64,000 nucleotides of DNA from positions 3,348,001 through 3,412,000 of the forward strand of contig OY970234.1 in assembly GCA_963714125.1 (NCBI GenBank), in the 5' to 3' direction. The notes under the pieces are model-generated. The model was not told the origin of the DNA. It did no database searches and worked only from the letters and a program-made list of their open reading frames with translations. This DNA comes from CAWCAW01 sp963714125. Its GTDB lineage: Bacteria; Actinomycetota; Acidimicrobiia; Acidimicrobiales; UBA8190. Of the stretch, positions 1 through 8,690 are shown piece by piece (the first letter of the stretch is position 1; every line of letters begins with the position of its first letter). The translations under genes and the position numbers were made by a program.

Positions 1-860
1 TGTTGAGTCAGCGGCACTTGCCAAAGCGACGTAATGGCCAACGACGTGGGGTTCAGTTTCAAAATGGCATCCTGATACCGAGAATCGCAGATGTCATTGG
101 ATGTGCCGATGAATATCGAGTTGTCAGCCACATCGACGGCCGGTGACGACCACGCCCCCGGTCCGTGGCACCTGGCCGGCAGGAATGACGCGAACGTGAT
201 GGACTTTTCGAGTGTGCCGGTGGCCGCATTGAGGCGCACGATGCGGCCGAATTCCTGAGGGCACCCTTGCCAGGAAGCCACGCCGACGTACAGGCTTCCG
301 TCGTAGTACGCAGCTGAACTCCAGATGGAGTCGCCTGGTTCGGTCCGAAGCGGTGTCTGCCAGATGATGTGGCCGTTGGCGGCATTGAGTGCGACCATCT
401 GGCCGTTTCCGCCACCCACCCACACCACGGCCTTGCCGTTGATGGTGCCCACCGTGGGAGTACTCAAGATGCCCAAGGTGGCCAAGCCGTAGATGCAACC
501 CGGGGGCCGGGCCGTCGTGCCCAACGGTGTCGACCACACCGGGGTGCCCGACAAGCTGGTGGCATGCATGACACCGCTCCAGTCGCCCCAGTACACAACG
601 CCGTTGGCGACGACGGGCTGATCCGAGATGGGGGTCGTTTCCGAGATGTGCCATTGCTGGGTGAGCGAAGACGCGTTGGATGGCGTGATCGAGGTGTCCG
701 TCGAATATCCGGTACGGGCGCTGTTGCCGTCATAGGTGGCCGAAGCACTGGTCGTCGAGATCGCCTTCGGCGCCACCGTCGTCGAGCCGCAGGCGGCGAT
801 GCCGAAACAGATCAGTATCGAGCCCAACACCAATGCCGACCGCCCGTGCTGTTTTTGCAT
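1..860 (-). CDS. PQQ-like beta-propeller lipoprotein, partial (C-terminus off the left edge)
   Basis: The frame is open from an ATG at 860 to the window edge, so the 3' end is missing. The first 22 residues form a lipoprotein signal peptide ending in the lipobox GIAAC, so the protein is probably anchored on the outer face of the membrane. The rest repeats units of the type VVANGVVYWGDWSG, GTINGKAVVWVGGGNG, ALNAANGHIIWQTPL and YYDGSLYVGVAS, which is the WD/PQQ-like outer-strand pattern of an eight-bladed propeller. A GGAGAG ribosome site precedes the ATG. Substrate unknown; no quinoprotein catalytic residues can be judged from the partial sequence. Confidence 0.75.
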   Translation of the reverse strand, partial: MQKQHGRSALVLGSILICFGIAACGSTTVAPKAISTTSASATYDGNSARTGYSTDTSITPSNASSLTQQWHISETTPISDQPVVANGVVYWGDWSGVMHATSLSGTPVWSTPLGTTARPPGCIYGLATLGILSTPTVGTINGKAVVWVGGGNGQMVALNAANGHIIWQTPLRTEPGDSIWSSAAYYDGSLYVGVASWQGCPQEFGRIVRLNAATGTLEKSITFASFLPARCHGPGAWSSPAVDVADNSIFIGTSNDICDSRYQDAILKLNPTSLAITSLWQVPLTQ

Positions 861-981
861 CGCCCCTACTCTCCGAGATCGTTACCGCTGCCCACGTTGC
901 TTGCGTTGCTACGACATGTACCGAGCTGCGCAGCTTATCGAGAAGCTCCCCGTCGACAGTGCCCGGCATCTCAGGCCACGA

Positions 982-1707
982 TTACGAGACCTCCTCGGGC
1001 GGGGTGAACTGGTCGAGGTCGTAGATACCGAGACTCTGTTCGATAGCGACCACGGCAGCCAATGTTTCGCTGAAGCCGTGCGGACCGAATTGCCGGCGTT
1101 GCAACTCCGAGAATGTCACGCCCAAGTCGTTCAAATCTTGGGGAGTCAACAAGGCGCGCAACGCCGGAAACACCACGGTGTCCTCGCGTGCCTCGTGCGG
1201 TTGGTACATGCGTACGAACGCCGTCATAGCCGCGCTGACCTGTTGGGCGGTGGAAACGGAGGGCGATGCGTTGTTCGTCCCGGCCAAGATCGTCTGGGTC
1301 AGCTGGCGACCTCGGGCGTGTTGGACAAGCAAGGTGTCAACCGTGTCGATCAGTTGGCCCGCTTTACGCAGCAACGGGAAGACGTACCCTTCTTCGAGGG
1401 CCTCATGAAAGCTCTCGATGAAGTCGTGGATAATTGTGGCGCCGCCATGCGCAGCGGTGGCCGACGCAGGGTCGCCGGTGGTGATGCGATCCGCACAGTG
1501 CTCGTAAATCAGCAGGACCCGCTTGAGGATTCCGTGTTCCTCCATCAAGTCGACGTCGGGAGGCGTCGTGCTCGACAACGATACGGCCGGTGCGGCGGCG
1601 ACATTGCCGATCTCGGTAGCAACGGCACCGATGACAAGACCAGCCCCTCCGGCGCCCAGCAGGTGCCGCCGAGTGATGATGTGCGGACGTGGCGAGCTGT
1701 CAGCCAT
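982..1707 (-). CDS. Tat-exported hemerythrin HHE domain protein
   Basis: 241 residues. The N-terminus carries a twin-arginine signal (TRRHLLGAGGAGLVIG), implying export in folded form. Residues from about 55 on match a hemerythrin HHE domain: DLMEEHGILKRVLLIYEH near the start, then HDFIESFHEALEEGYVFPLL, and a later MYQPHEAREDTVVFPAL. The spaced His and Glu residues would hold a di-iron centre that binds oxygen or acts in iron/redox sensing. The family is common in actinobacteria. It lies 32 bp downstream of the small lipoprotein gene on the same strand, so the two may be co-transcribed. Confidence 0.8.
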   Translation of the reverse strand: MADSSPRPHIITRRHLLGAGGAGLVIGAVATEIGNVAAAPAVSLSSTTPPDVDLMEEHGILKRVLLIYEHCADRITTGDPASATAAHGGATIIHDFIESFHEALEEGYVFPLLRKAGQLIDTVDTLLVQHARGRQLTQTILAGTNNASPSVSTAQQVSAAMTAFVRMYQPHEAREDTVVFPALRALLTPQDLNDLGVTFSELQRRQFGPHGFSETLAAVVAIEQSLGIYDLDQFTPPEEVS

Positions 1708-1739
1708 GGATTCCGGCGTAACGGACGCGAGCCACGTCC

Positions 1740-2309
1740 CTACGGACTGGGATCGCCGGCAGGAACGAGTGGGGTGCCGTCGGAACTCATGAGATACCAG
1801 TAGCCCCCGTTGAGGTTGATGCCCTGCCCGGTGTCCATGCCGGGGTTGACGTCATCTTCGTAGGTGTACAGGGGCCAGCGGTTATACGTCACGACGCGGT
1901 ATCCCGGCGAGAATCCAACTGAGCCCACCAACGCCTCGTTGACCCCCGTTCCCCCCTGGGCACGAGACCCGGGGGAGATGGTCATGGGCGGCCAACTGGC
2001 CAGGCAGGTGACGTTGCAGGTGACAGCCCGCTGTTGGTCGGGGACAAACATGTACAACGAGTAGCCCGATCCATTGACGAGCACCGTCGCTTTGGCCGAG
2101 GCCAGATACGTGGCCTTGATGCGTACGTTCGAAGACTTCGGACCGTTGGTGGCTCCGGTGTGAGTACCGCCACACGCGGCGATGACGATGGGCAGGGCGG
2201 CGATGATCGCAATGCACTTGTGCCAACGAAGCCCACGACGACCCGGTGTCGGCAAAGAAGGACGATGATGCTGGCCGGCCCCCCGTCGCCCCTCATACCC
2301 TTCGAACAT
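1740..2309 (-). CDS. small lipoprotein of the COG4315 secreted-repeat family
   Basis: 189 residues from ATG 2309, with an AGGG site about 9 nt upstream. A basic N-terminus leads to a hydrophobic stretch and lipobox (IVIAACGG), so it is likely a surface lipoprotein; the leader before the hydrophobic core is long, and a TTG start nearer to it cannot be excluded. The mature part has the paired motif of the family: GYSLYMFVPDQQ..VTCNVTCLASWPP and later NRWPLYTYEDDVNPG.. The biochemical role of this family is not established. A DtxR-like palindrome lies about 80 bp upstream. Confidence 0.75.
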   Translation of the reverse strand: MFEGYEGRRGAGQHHRPSLPTPGRRGLRWHKCIAIIAALPIVIAACGGTHTGATNGPKSSNVRIKATYLASAKATVLVNGSGYSLYMFVPDQQRAVTCNVTCLASWPPMTISPGSRAQGGTGVNEALVGSVGFSPGYRVVTYNRWPLYTYEDDVNPGMDTGQGINLNGGYWYLMSSDGTPLVPAGDPSP

Positions 2310-2380
2310 TCCGAGCCCTTGGCCGATGATCCGAGCGACCTACCGTATCGATGCCCTCTTGAGCATTTCCGGTCGCCACT

Positions 2381-2409
2381 CTAACGAACGTTAGGTCTGC
2401 CTAACTTAC
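2381..2409. promoter_or_regulatory. overlapping inverted repeats, one resembling a DtxR/IdeR iron box
   Basis: CTAACGAACGTTAG at 2381-2394 has perfect 6-bp arms. It overlaps TTAGG-N4-CCTAA at 2391-2404; the 19-mer from 2391 agrees with the IdeR consensus at roughly 14 of 19 positions by my count. The site lies 72-100 bp upstream of the lipoprotein start at 2309. Regulation by iron is an inference. Confidence 0.4.
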
Positions 2410-2752
2410 CGTGGGAACGGCGCCTACGCAACGTGAAAACTGGTGTGACCAGCAACAGATCGCATGTGGCGCATCCCATGGCGCGTCCTGCGCATGGCGC
2501 CGATGCGCGTCGATGTCGGGGGCGCCATCAACGCACTCCACGCGTTTGTTGGGTACCACGATCCTTCTGCCTCCGGCCCGGCTGGCATGAGAGACCGGCG
2601 GGTTCGAAGTTGGTGCACCCGTGGCGCTCCTTGGCATGGACGAGTTGGGGGGACGAGAACATAGCCATTCTGGGTGGCGTGCGAACAGCGTCTGGTGCCA
2701 TAGCCAGGGCGGTAGCGGCCCCCAACCCGTGAGACCGCAACAGATGTAGCGT
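2410..2752. other. intergenic, no supported gene
   Basis: Open frames here lack ribosome sites and recognisable motifs. About 20 residues before a stop at 2732 (+) resemble a thiolase N-terminus (ENIAILGGVRTASG), too short to call. The promoter of the AhpD-like gene should lie near the right end. Confidence 0.5.
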
Positions 2753-2758
2753 GTGGGC

Positions 2759-3244
2759 ATGGCACGGATTTCGTTTCCCGAACGCGGCTTTGGTGAACAC
2801 GTGGACTGGGCACTGCTACGCCCCGCCATGGCGACCGGTATGGGTGCGCTATCAGGTGCCGTTTACGGCAACACTCAGTTGTCCGTACGCGAGCGCGAGT
2901 CGGCGCGTTGGGTGATCGCTCTCATCAACGACTGCGCCGTGTGCCAGGACACTCGCGCCCGTCAAGGTCAGGCGGCCGGCGCCGATGAGCCGTTCTACGC
3001 CGAGGTGACGAACTGGAGAACGAGCGATGCATTGTCCGACCGAGAGCGCTTGGCGGCCGAGTTCGCCGAGCGATTCGCTCTGTCGCATCAGGCGATGGAC
3101 GACGACCTGTGGACACGGCTACGCGCCCAGTTCGCCGACGACGAGTTGGCCGATCTGACCATATGTTGCGGGACATTTTTGGGCCTCGGGCGAACAATGG
3201 CCGTCATGGGCGTTCGCGCTCCCGACCAGCGCATCTTGATCTGA
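2759..3244 (+). CDS. carboxymuconolactone decarboxylase / AhpD-like protein
   Basis: 161 residues from ATG 2759 (an in-frame GTG two codons earlier is an alternative). The central segment IALINDCAVCQDTRARQ carries the CxxC plus downstream charge pattern of the AhpD core, whose redox cysteines act in peroxide defence; other members are decarboxylases. The remaining helices (LSDRERLAAEFAERFAL, DELADLTICCGTFLGLGR) fit the all-helical fold. It is a single gene followed closely by a FadR-type regulator. The exact reaction cannot be told from sequence. Confidence 0.75.
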   Translation: MARISFPERGFGEHVDWALLRPAMATGMGALSGAVYGNTQLSVRERESARWVIALINDCAVCQDTRARQGQAAGADEPFYAEVTNWRTSDALSDRERLAAEFAERFALSHQAMDDDLWTRLRAQFADDELADLTICCGTFLGLGRTMAVMGVRAPDQRILI

Positions 3245-3265
3245 TCTTCGGCATTCGACTATCGC

Positions 3266-4075
3266 TTGGTGACTCCTGTGGGCTCTTTCAACAAAGCCAA
3301 CGTGCCCGTGGTCGACGGGGAGCCCGCCATGCGGTTGTCACCGGTAGTACCCGCTCACCGCCCCCCCAAGGCAGCCATGCTCGTGGCTCAGAGCATCATC
3401 CGCGACGTGATCGGCGATGGGCTGAAACCGGGCAGCCTTCTGCCCTCAGAACGCGCCATGCTCGAGAAATACCAGACAGGCCGAGGCACCTTGCGTGAGG
3501 CGCTGCGTCTGCTCGAGTTCCAAGGCGTGATCTCGCTCAAACCCGGTTCGCATGGCGGCCCGGTACTCCAAGATCCCAGCGCTTCCCACTTGGCGAGCAC
3601 GTTCGTCCTCCTTATGCAGCTGAAAGAAGTGCCTTTCCGCAACATCGTGGAAGTCCGTTCCGCGTTGGAACCGGTGATCAGTCGGCTGGCCGCCCAACAC
3701 ATCGACGAGTCAGCGCTTGCCGCGCTCGGCGAGACCATCGAGCAGATGCAAAGCCTGGACAAACACTCGTTCTTCGAGGCGAATAAGCGCTTCCACGCCA
3801 TCATCGCGTGGTCGTCGGGAAACGCCCTGTTCGGCTACATCGTCGACTCGGTCCTCGGCATCCTCGAGGGCACGACCATCGGCATTGATTTCCCCGCCCA
3901 TCGTCGCTTGGCCATCCTCAACGCCCATGTCGCCATCTTCGAGGCACTGAAGGAGGGCGACGCCGAAGCGTCCGAAACTCACATGCGAGACCACATCGTC
4001 GACGATGTCCGCTACGCCGAACGGAAGTTCCCCCAAATCATGGACCACATCATCCGGTGGGACCGCATGGGCTGA
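3266..4075 (+). CDS. FadR-subfamily GntR transcriptional regulator
   Basis: Up to 269 residues. A winged-helix GntR domain lies at about residues 36-95 (motif LLPSERAMLEKYQTGRGTLR then LEFQGVISLKPGSHGGPVL), followed by an all-helical FCD ligand domain (RSALEPVISRLAAQH; FHAIIAWSSGN; LNAHVAIFEAL; MRDHIVDDVRYAE) whose Asp and His residues normally bind a metal and an organic acid. The upstream TTG/GTG starts are weak; an ATG at 3330 is a good alternative start. It starts 21 bp after the AhpD-like gene, so the two may be one unit. The effector is unknown. Confidence 0.8.
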   Translation: MVTPVGSFNKANVPVVDGEPAMRLSPVVPAHRPPKAAMLVAQSIIRDVIGDGLKPGSLLPSERAMLEKYQTGRGTLREALRLLEFQGVISLKPGSHGGPVLQDPSASHLASTFVLLMQLKEVPFRNIVEVRSALEPVISRLAAQHIDESALAALGETIEQMQSLDKHSFFEANKRFHAIIAWSSGNALFGYIVDSVLGILEGTTIGIDFPAHRRLAILNAHVAIFEALKEGDAEASETHMRDHIVDDVRYAERKFPQIMDHIIRWDRMG

Positions 4076-4286
4076 CTTCTCGATCCTCGAGGCGTCAGGG
4101 AGCACACCCCGTCAGCCGGCCTGCCAACACGTATTGACGCACGGCACCGGCCCGGATCGTTCGTCGGGAGCCTCGCCCGTACCCCTTAGGGTGGCCCATA
4201 TCCTCATTTCTGAGGAGGAAAAGGCGGCGACGGTCCTCGTAGGCTGGATCAGGCGGGTACTGCTTTGGCGCGATAGGGGTATCGCG

Positions 4287-6287
4287 ATGTTCGAGGGAGT
4301 GCGTTCGACTTGGTGGGCGGCCAGGCGTTCTCAGAACGAGTGCGTTGTGATTGACGGGGGACGAAGGTCGCCAGGGCGCTTTACGCGCCAAGGCTCCGAC
4401 CAGCGAGCGTCGTGGTGGCAAGTGGCGGTGGCGTGCCTCCCTATCGTCTCTATAGCGGCAGCGTGCACGCTGGCGGCGTTGTCGTTCTCCACCGCGTCGT
4501 CTGCGCAACAGGGATGGTCGCAGCCCGCCACCATCGATACCAGTCCCCTGCTTTCGGTCTCATGTCCCACCACCACCTTCTGCGCGGCGGTGGACAACTC
4601 CGGCAACGTCCTGACCTTTGACGGCACCAGTTGGTCGACGCCGTGGAGTATCGATCCTTCCAAATCTCTGCTGTCGGTGTCGTGTCCCACCGCCACCTTC
4701 TGCGCGGCGGTGGATGGATCGGGCAATGTCGTCACCTTTAACGGCACCAACTGGTCGACGCCGTCGAGCGTCGATGCCTCGGGACCACTTCTGTCAGTGT
4801 CTTGTCCTACGGCCAGCTTCTGCGCCGCGGTTGGCAACGGGACCGTCATCTATAACGGGACCAGTTGGACGGCACCGGCAAGCATCGATTCGGGGGTCCT
4901 CTCGTCCCTGTCGTGCACGTCGTCGACTTTCTGCATCGCCGTCGACGGATCGGGAAACGCGTTTACCTACAACGGCGCCACCTGGTCCGTACCAGCGACC
5001 ATCGACGCCAGCCCCATCCTGTCCACGTCATGCGCATCACCGTCTTTCTGTGTCGCCGTGGACAACTCCGGAAATGCCCTGTCCTACGACGGGGCGGGTT
5101 GGTCGACAGCCACGAGCATTGACAGCGGGACGTCGTTACTCTCGACATCATGTCCCACGGCTACCTTCTGCACGGCGGTGGACGGCTTGGGCAACACACT
5201 CACCTTCAACGGGTCGAGCTGGTCAAGCCCTGCCAGCATCGAGATGACCGACCTCTCTTCGGTGTCGTGTGAGTCCTCGACATTCTGTGTGACCGTGGGC
5301 GGAAACGGCGGCGTCGTCGTCTACGGCCAAAACACCGTCACCACCGCTACGACACCAACGACGACACCGTCGTCGACGTCGGGGTCGACACCGGTCACTG
5401 ATACTCATGCACCGTCGGCCACCACGGTGCCACCCGCCACCGGCGGCAGCGGTTCGAAGAGCTCCGGCTCTTCGACCAGCGCGGCTGGTCAGAATGCGAC
5501 GTCGTCAACGACGTCACCGGCGTCGACGTCCCAGACCACCGCCGCGGCGGGACTCGGCGCGTCGGCAGCCCAGACCACGGCGGGGGACCCACCCTCCACT
5601 TCTGACCCGTCGACTCCGTCGGCCGGTTCCACCGGGTCCAACGGGCCTGTGTTCAGGTCGGCCTCGCCGTATTTCCGATCGAGCATCGGAGGTGGTGGCA
5701 ACGGATGGCTTGACGTCCTGTGCGTAGCACTCATTCTTCTCGGTACCGGGATGATCGTCTTCGTGGACAGTCCTCGCCGGATACTCAGGCAGCTTGCACA
5801 CGTCGACGTCAGCTCTGTCGCCGACAGTCCTCGCCGAGCGATCACGCGGCTGCGCCACGTCGAACTCAGCGCCGTCATCGACAGTCCTCGCCGCGCCATC
5901 ACACGGCTTGGGCATATGGACCTCGGTGTCCTCAACTTCCGAAACCATGGCGCTCATGTGGCACGCGGCCGGCGATGGAATCACAAATCGCTCGACGACG
6001 TGCTCCTTGCGGTATCGAGTCATGGACAGGACCTGGCCCGCTATCAACACTTGTCGCCGGGCTGGTATCGAGATGCCAGTGACCACGGTGTGGCGCGTTA
6101 CTGGGACGGCACTGACTTAAGCGCCGACACCCGGCCCTTACGGCCCACGGTGGCTCCCCCTCGTCCTTCGACGGTCGCGTACCACGGTCTCCCTTCGGCG
6201 TGGTACCGCGACCCGCAGAACCCGAGAGTGGCCCATTACTGGAACGGAAGCACCTTGAGCGACGCTCGGCCGCTGCTCGCCGATTAA
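4287..6287 (+). CDS. membrane protein: seven-repeat propeller, Ser/Thr stalk, TM, DSPRR repeats, two DUF2510-like domains
   Basis: 666 residues from ATG 4287; an earlier start would run into the regulator gene. A signal or anchor helix (VACLPIVSIAAACTLAALSF) comes first. Residues about 74-348 hold seven units of about 40 residues, each with an SCPTATFC-type pair of cysteines, AVDGSGNVLTFNG and SWSTPASID, suggesting a seven-bladed propeller with one disulfide per blade. A Thr/Ser/Gly-rich stalk follows (about 350-470), then a TM helix (474-493). The next part has three 19-residue repeats starting DSPRR, encoded by 57-bp repeats at 5766, 5823 and 5880, and ends in two DUF2510-like modules (SPGWYRD..ARYWDG and PSAWYRD..AHYWNG). 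Topology suggests the propeller outside and DUF2510 inside. Function unknown. Confidence 0.8.
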   Translation: MFEGVRSTWWAARRSQNECVVIDGGRRSPGRFTRQGSDQRASWWQVAVACLPIVSIAAACTLAALSFSTASSAQQGWSQPATIDTSPLLSVSCPTTTFCAAVDNSGNVLTFDGTSWSTPWSIDPSKSLLSVSCPTATFCAAVDGSGNVVTFNGTNWSTPSSVDASGPLLSVSCPTASFCAAVGNGTVIYNGTSWTAPASIDSGVLSSLSCTSSTFCIAVDGSGNAFTYNGATWSVPATIDASPILSTSCASPSFCVAVDNSGNALSYDGAGWSTATSIDSGTSLLSTSCPTATFCTAVDGLGNTLTFNGSSWSSPASIEMTDLSSVSCESSTFCVTVGGNGGVVVYGQNTVTTATTPTTTPSSTSGSTPVTDTHAPSATTVPPATGGSGSKSSGSSTSAAGQNATSSTTSPASTSQTTAAAGLGASAAQTTAGDPPSTSDPSTPSAGSTGSNGPVFRSASPYFRSSIGGGGNGWLDVLCVALILLGTGMIVFVDSPRRILRQLAHVDVSSVADSPRRAITRLRHVELSAVIDSPRRAITRLGHMDLGVLNFRNHGAHVARGRRWNHKSLDDVLLAVSSHGQDLARYQHLSPGWYRDASDHGVARYWDGTDLSADTRPLRPTVAPPRPSTVAYHGLPSAWYRDPQNPRVAHYWNGSTLSDARPLLAD

Positions 6288-6288
6288 G

Positions 6289-6714
6289 TCAGCGCGGGAC
6301 GCGATTCGCCTCGTTGTCGAGCCATTGCCCCACTACCTGTGACATGAACTCGGGTTGCCGACGGAATCCGAGCGCACCGTAGAAGCTCTGCGCGTCGTCA
6401 GTCTGCAGGCCGATGTGTTGGCCGGGAACTCGATCGGCCAGCATGCGGACCATGTTCGAAGCGATCCCTTGGCGTCTGTATGCCATCGCCGTCCATACGT
6501 CGAGCAGATAGGCGTTGCAGACCCCGTCGCTGAGAAGCCTCGCCATGGCCACCAGGTGATCCCCGTCACGGGCGAAGGCCACGTGCTGGGATTGTGCAAA
6601 CGACCGACACAGCGCATCTGCCGTCCGACCGTTGTCGAAGTCGTCAGCGGCGAGATCGGCTTTTGCCCGTGCCCAGTCGATGCCGGCGAACGAGTCGTCG
6701 ATCCTTATAGGCAT
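6289..6714 (-). CDS. GNAT-family N-acetyltransferase
   Basis: 141 residues from ATG 6714; a longer reading from 6804 would overlap the start of the divergent protease gene. The core has the acetyl-CoA binding pattern of GNAT motif A (LDVWTAMAYRRQGIASNMVR, with RxxGI/A) after a strand of the type HLVAMARLLSDG, and the C-terminal FYGALGFRRQPEFM typical of motif B. The acceptor substrate cannot be predicted. It converges on the propeller gene with a 1-bp gap between stop codons. Confidence 0.8.
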   Translation of the reverse strand: MPIRIDDSFAGIDWARAKADLAADDFDNGRTADALCRSFAQSQHVAFARDGDHLVAMARLLSDGVCNAYLLDVWTAMAYRRQGIASNMVRMLADRVPGQHIGLQTDDAQSFYGALGFRRQPEFMSQVVGQWLDNEANRVPR

Positions 6715-6788
6715 GACTTCATCATGGCGCCCTAGCTGGAGACATCGAACGAGGCTATAAAAGTCGCTACGGAAGGGAGTTGAGGGCG

Positions 6789-7793
6789 ATGGCGGTCGAG
6801 GCATTGGTCACGTACCCCGGGATCAGCGCTCAGGGCTTCGCCCATCCCGCCGACCGGGCCGCCACGGCAGCCATCCGCACCGTGCCGGGTCTCGACAAGG
6901 CCATCAAGATCTTCAGCGAGCACGGCTACGAGCGCCGGCTGCGCCAATTGCTCCTCGGCAATGCCCTGCGACTCGGCGACGACCAACTGCCCGCCACGTG
7001 GGCTTTGCAACGGCGATGCGCCAACGTGCTCGACATTGAGCGATGCCCGACGCTGTACGTGACACAAGAGCCAGTCGGAAGCGGACTCACGATCGGCTCC
7101 CACGAGCCCATCACCTTGGTGAGCTCGGGGCTCGTCAGTTCGTATTCCGAGGAGGAGATGTTCGCCGTACTCGGCCACGAAATGGGCCACGTACTTGCCG
7201 ACCATGTGGGGCTGACGACGACTTTTCAGCTCGTCCAGATGATTCTCGGTGGTGTCATGCGCACGGTCCCGCTGGCAGGGGTGCCTCTGATGGCGGTGTA
7301 TTTGGCCCTCCTGGAGTGGTCACGGGCAGCCGAACTGACATCAGACCGGGCCAGCGCCATCGTCACCGGAGAGCCATTGGTGCTTTGTCAGACACTCATG
7401 CGAATGGCCGGGGGTCCCATAAAGGACCTCAACCTCGACGCCTTCATGCGTCAGGCGACCGAGTACGAAGCCGAACCTGACCCGTTTGCCCGATACTCCC
7501 GCTTCTTCTCCGAAATAACCACGACGCACCCGTTTCCCGTCCGGCGAGTACAAGAGCTGATCTCGTGGGTCCGGTCCGGAGAACTCGACCGGATTCGCGC
7601 CGGCAGCTATCTCCGACGTGGCCAGGAACCGCCTGCGTCGGCTGAGTTCGACGCCGCCCTCCAGCATTACCGAGCGCGCTTCGCGACGATCATCGATCGA
7701 GCCGGCGACGGTATCTCCACCGTCTTCGACCGTGTCACCACGTGGCTAGGCGGAAACGGCGGTGATCCCCAGCCGGGCGACGAGCCTCTCTGA
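6789..7793 (+). CDS. M48-family zinc metallopeptidase
   Basis: 334 residues from ATG 6789 (TTG 6780 is also in frame). The zinc site HEMGH is at residues 130-134, and the third ligand is the Glu in AAELTSDRAS about 55 residues later, as in Ste24/HtpX-type peptidases. A hydrophobic stretch (MILGGVMRTVPLAGVPLMAV) lies between the two, and another helix precedes the HExxH. Members act at or in the membrane on misfolded or lipidated proteins. The C-terminal region (HPFPVRRVQELISWVRSG) is typical of the M48B-like bacterial group. A GC-rich hairpin follows the stop. Confidence 0.85.
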   Translation: MAVEALVTYPGISAQGFAHPADRAATAAIRTVPGLDKAIKIFSEHGYERRLRQLLLGNALRLGDDQLPATWALQRRCANVLDIERCPTLYVTQEPVGSGLTIGSHEPITLVSSGLVSSYSEEEMFAVLGHEMGHVLADHVGLTTTFQLVQMILGGVMRTVPLAGVPLMAVYLALLEWSRAAELTSDRASAIVTGEPLVLCQTLMRMAGGPIKDLNLDAFMRQATEYEAEPDPFARYSRFFSEITTTHPFPVRRVQELISWVRSGELDRIRAGSYLRRGQEPPASAEFDAALQHYRARFATIIDRAGDGISTVFDRVTTWLGGNGGDPQPGDEPL

Positions 7794-7893
7794 GCGGCGG
7801 GTTCCCCGCAGCCCGCCCCCTGCCCACCCGCGCAGGGCCCGATGCACGGCCAAGGCCGGTGTCGCTCAGCCCGGTGGGACTCTGGGAGCGATC

Positions 7894-7904
7894 ACTCCTA
7901 GAAT
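7894..7904 (+). promoter_or_regulatory. leaderless promoter of merR-menG-menF
   Basis: TAGAAT at 7899-7904 fits the actinobacterial -10 and lies 6 nt before ATG 7911, so transcription should start at or next to the start codon. The 8-mer ACTCCTAG (7894-7901) recurs in the menE promoter at 15716. A short dyad CTCC..GGAG surrounds the -10. Confidence 0.55.
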
Positions 7905-7910
7905 GGGAGC

Positions 7911-8690
7911 ATGGCCGCCGAATCCGAGCTGAGGGTCGAAGAGCTGGCCCGTCGCTGCGGCGTCTCGGTCGACACGATTCGCTTCTACCAAAAGCGGGGT
8001 TTGCTCGATCCTCCGCTTCGTCAGGGCCGCATCGCTCTTTACGGGCCGGCCCACGCCGAGCGATTGGGGCGCATCAAGGAGCTCCAAGGGATGGGTCTCA
8101 CCTTGGCGGTCATCAGCAAGGTCCTCTCCGGCGAGCTCGATGACGCCGACCTGCCGCTGGCGGCGGTCGTGGCCCGGGCCCGAGTACACGGTGAAGCCCA
8201 GCTCACGTTGCTGACTCTCGGCGAGCTGGCCGAGCGTTCGAGTGTCCCTGTGGAGCTCATAGAGGCGGTCGTGCGTGACGGCCTTCTCGTGGCGCGTTGG
8301 GTGGAGGGTGTGCAGTACTTCACCGATGTCGACATCGGTGTTGTCGAAGCCGGATTGCAACTACTCGGGGCCGGCATCCCACTTCCGGAACTGATGGCGC
8401 TCGCCCGCCTGCATGACCGCGCCGCTCGAGATACCGCCGAGGCCGCCGTAAGGCTCTTCGACGTCCACGTACGCCAACCGTTGCGCCACGCTCCTTTGAG
8501 CCCCAACGAGCGGGCCGAGCAGCTGGTGGAATCGTTCAACAAACTTCTGCCTGCAGCCAGCGCTCTTGTTTCGCACCATTTTCGCCGCGTCCTGCTCGAG
8601 ATCGCCCAAGCACATCTGGAGTCCGTCGGTGAGCCGGCCGAGATCGCCGCCGCCATGGACGAAGCGAGAAAGATGACGGAGCAGGCGTGA
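7911..8690 (+). CDS. MerR-family transcriptional regulator heading the menG-menF operon
   Basis: 259 residues. The N-terminal winged HTH is clear (VEELARRCGVSVDTIRFYQ, then the RxxxYGPAHAERLGRIKELQ wing and helix). A second region around residues 95-140 (LTLGELAERSSVPVELIEAV) looks like another HTH-type module, followed by a helical effector domain; the protein is about twice the length of a minimal MerR. Its stop overlaps the menG start (8687-8690), so it is translationally coupled to menaquinone genes and is a likely regulator of the pathway or of respiration. The ligand is unknown; no metal-binding Cys cluster is present. Confidence 0.85.
   Translation: MAAESELRVEELARRCGVSVDTIRFYQKRGLLDPPLRQGRIALYGPAHAERLGRIKELQGMGLTLAVISKVLSGELDDADLPLAAVVARARVHGEAQLTLLTLGELAERSSVPVELIEAVVRDGLLVARWVEGVQYFTDVDIGVVEAGLQLLGAGIPLPELMALARLHDRAARDTAEAAVRLFDVHVRQPLRHAPLSPNERAEQLVESFNKLLPAASALVSHHFRRVLLEIAQAHLESVGEPAEIAAAMDEARKMTEQA

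Noticed and set aside
2401..2829. Overlapping open frames on both strands between the lipoprotein and the AhpD-like gene, one ending in a thiolase-like ENIAILGGVRTASG
   Set aside because: No ribosome site, no continued homology, and the thiolase-like run is only about 15 residues before a stop; chance is likely in GC-rich DNA.
4005..4286. Upstream extension of the propeller protein
   Set aside because: It overlaps the end of the regulator gene, lacks protein-like sequence and would place the signal helix far inside.
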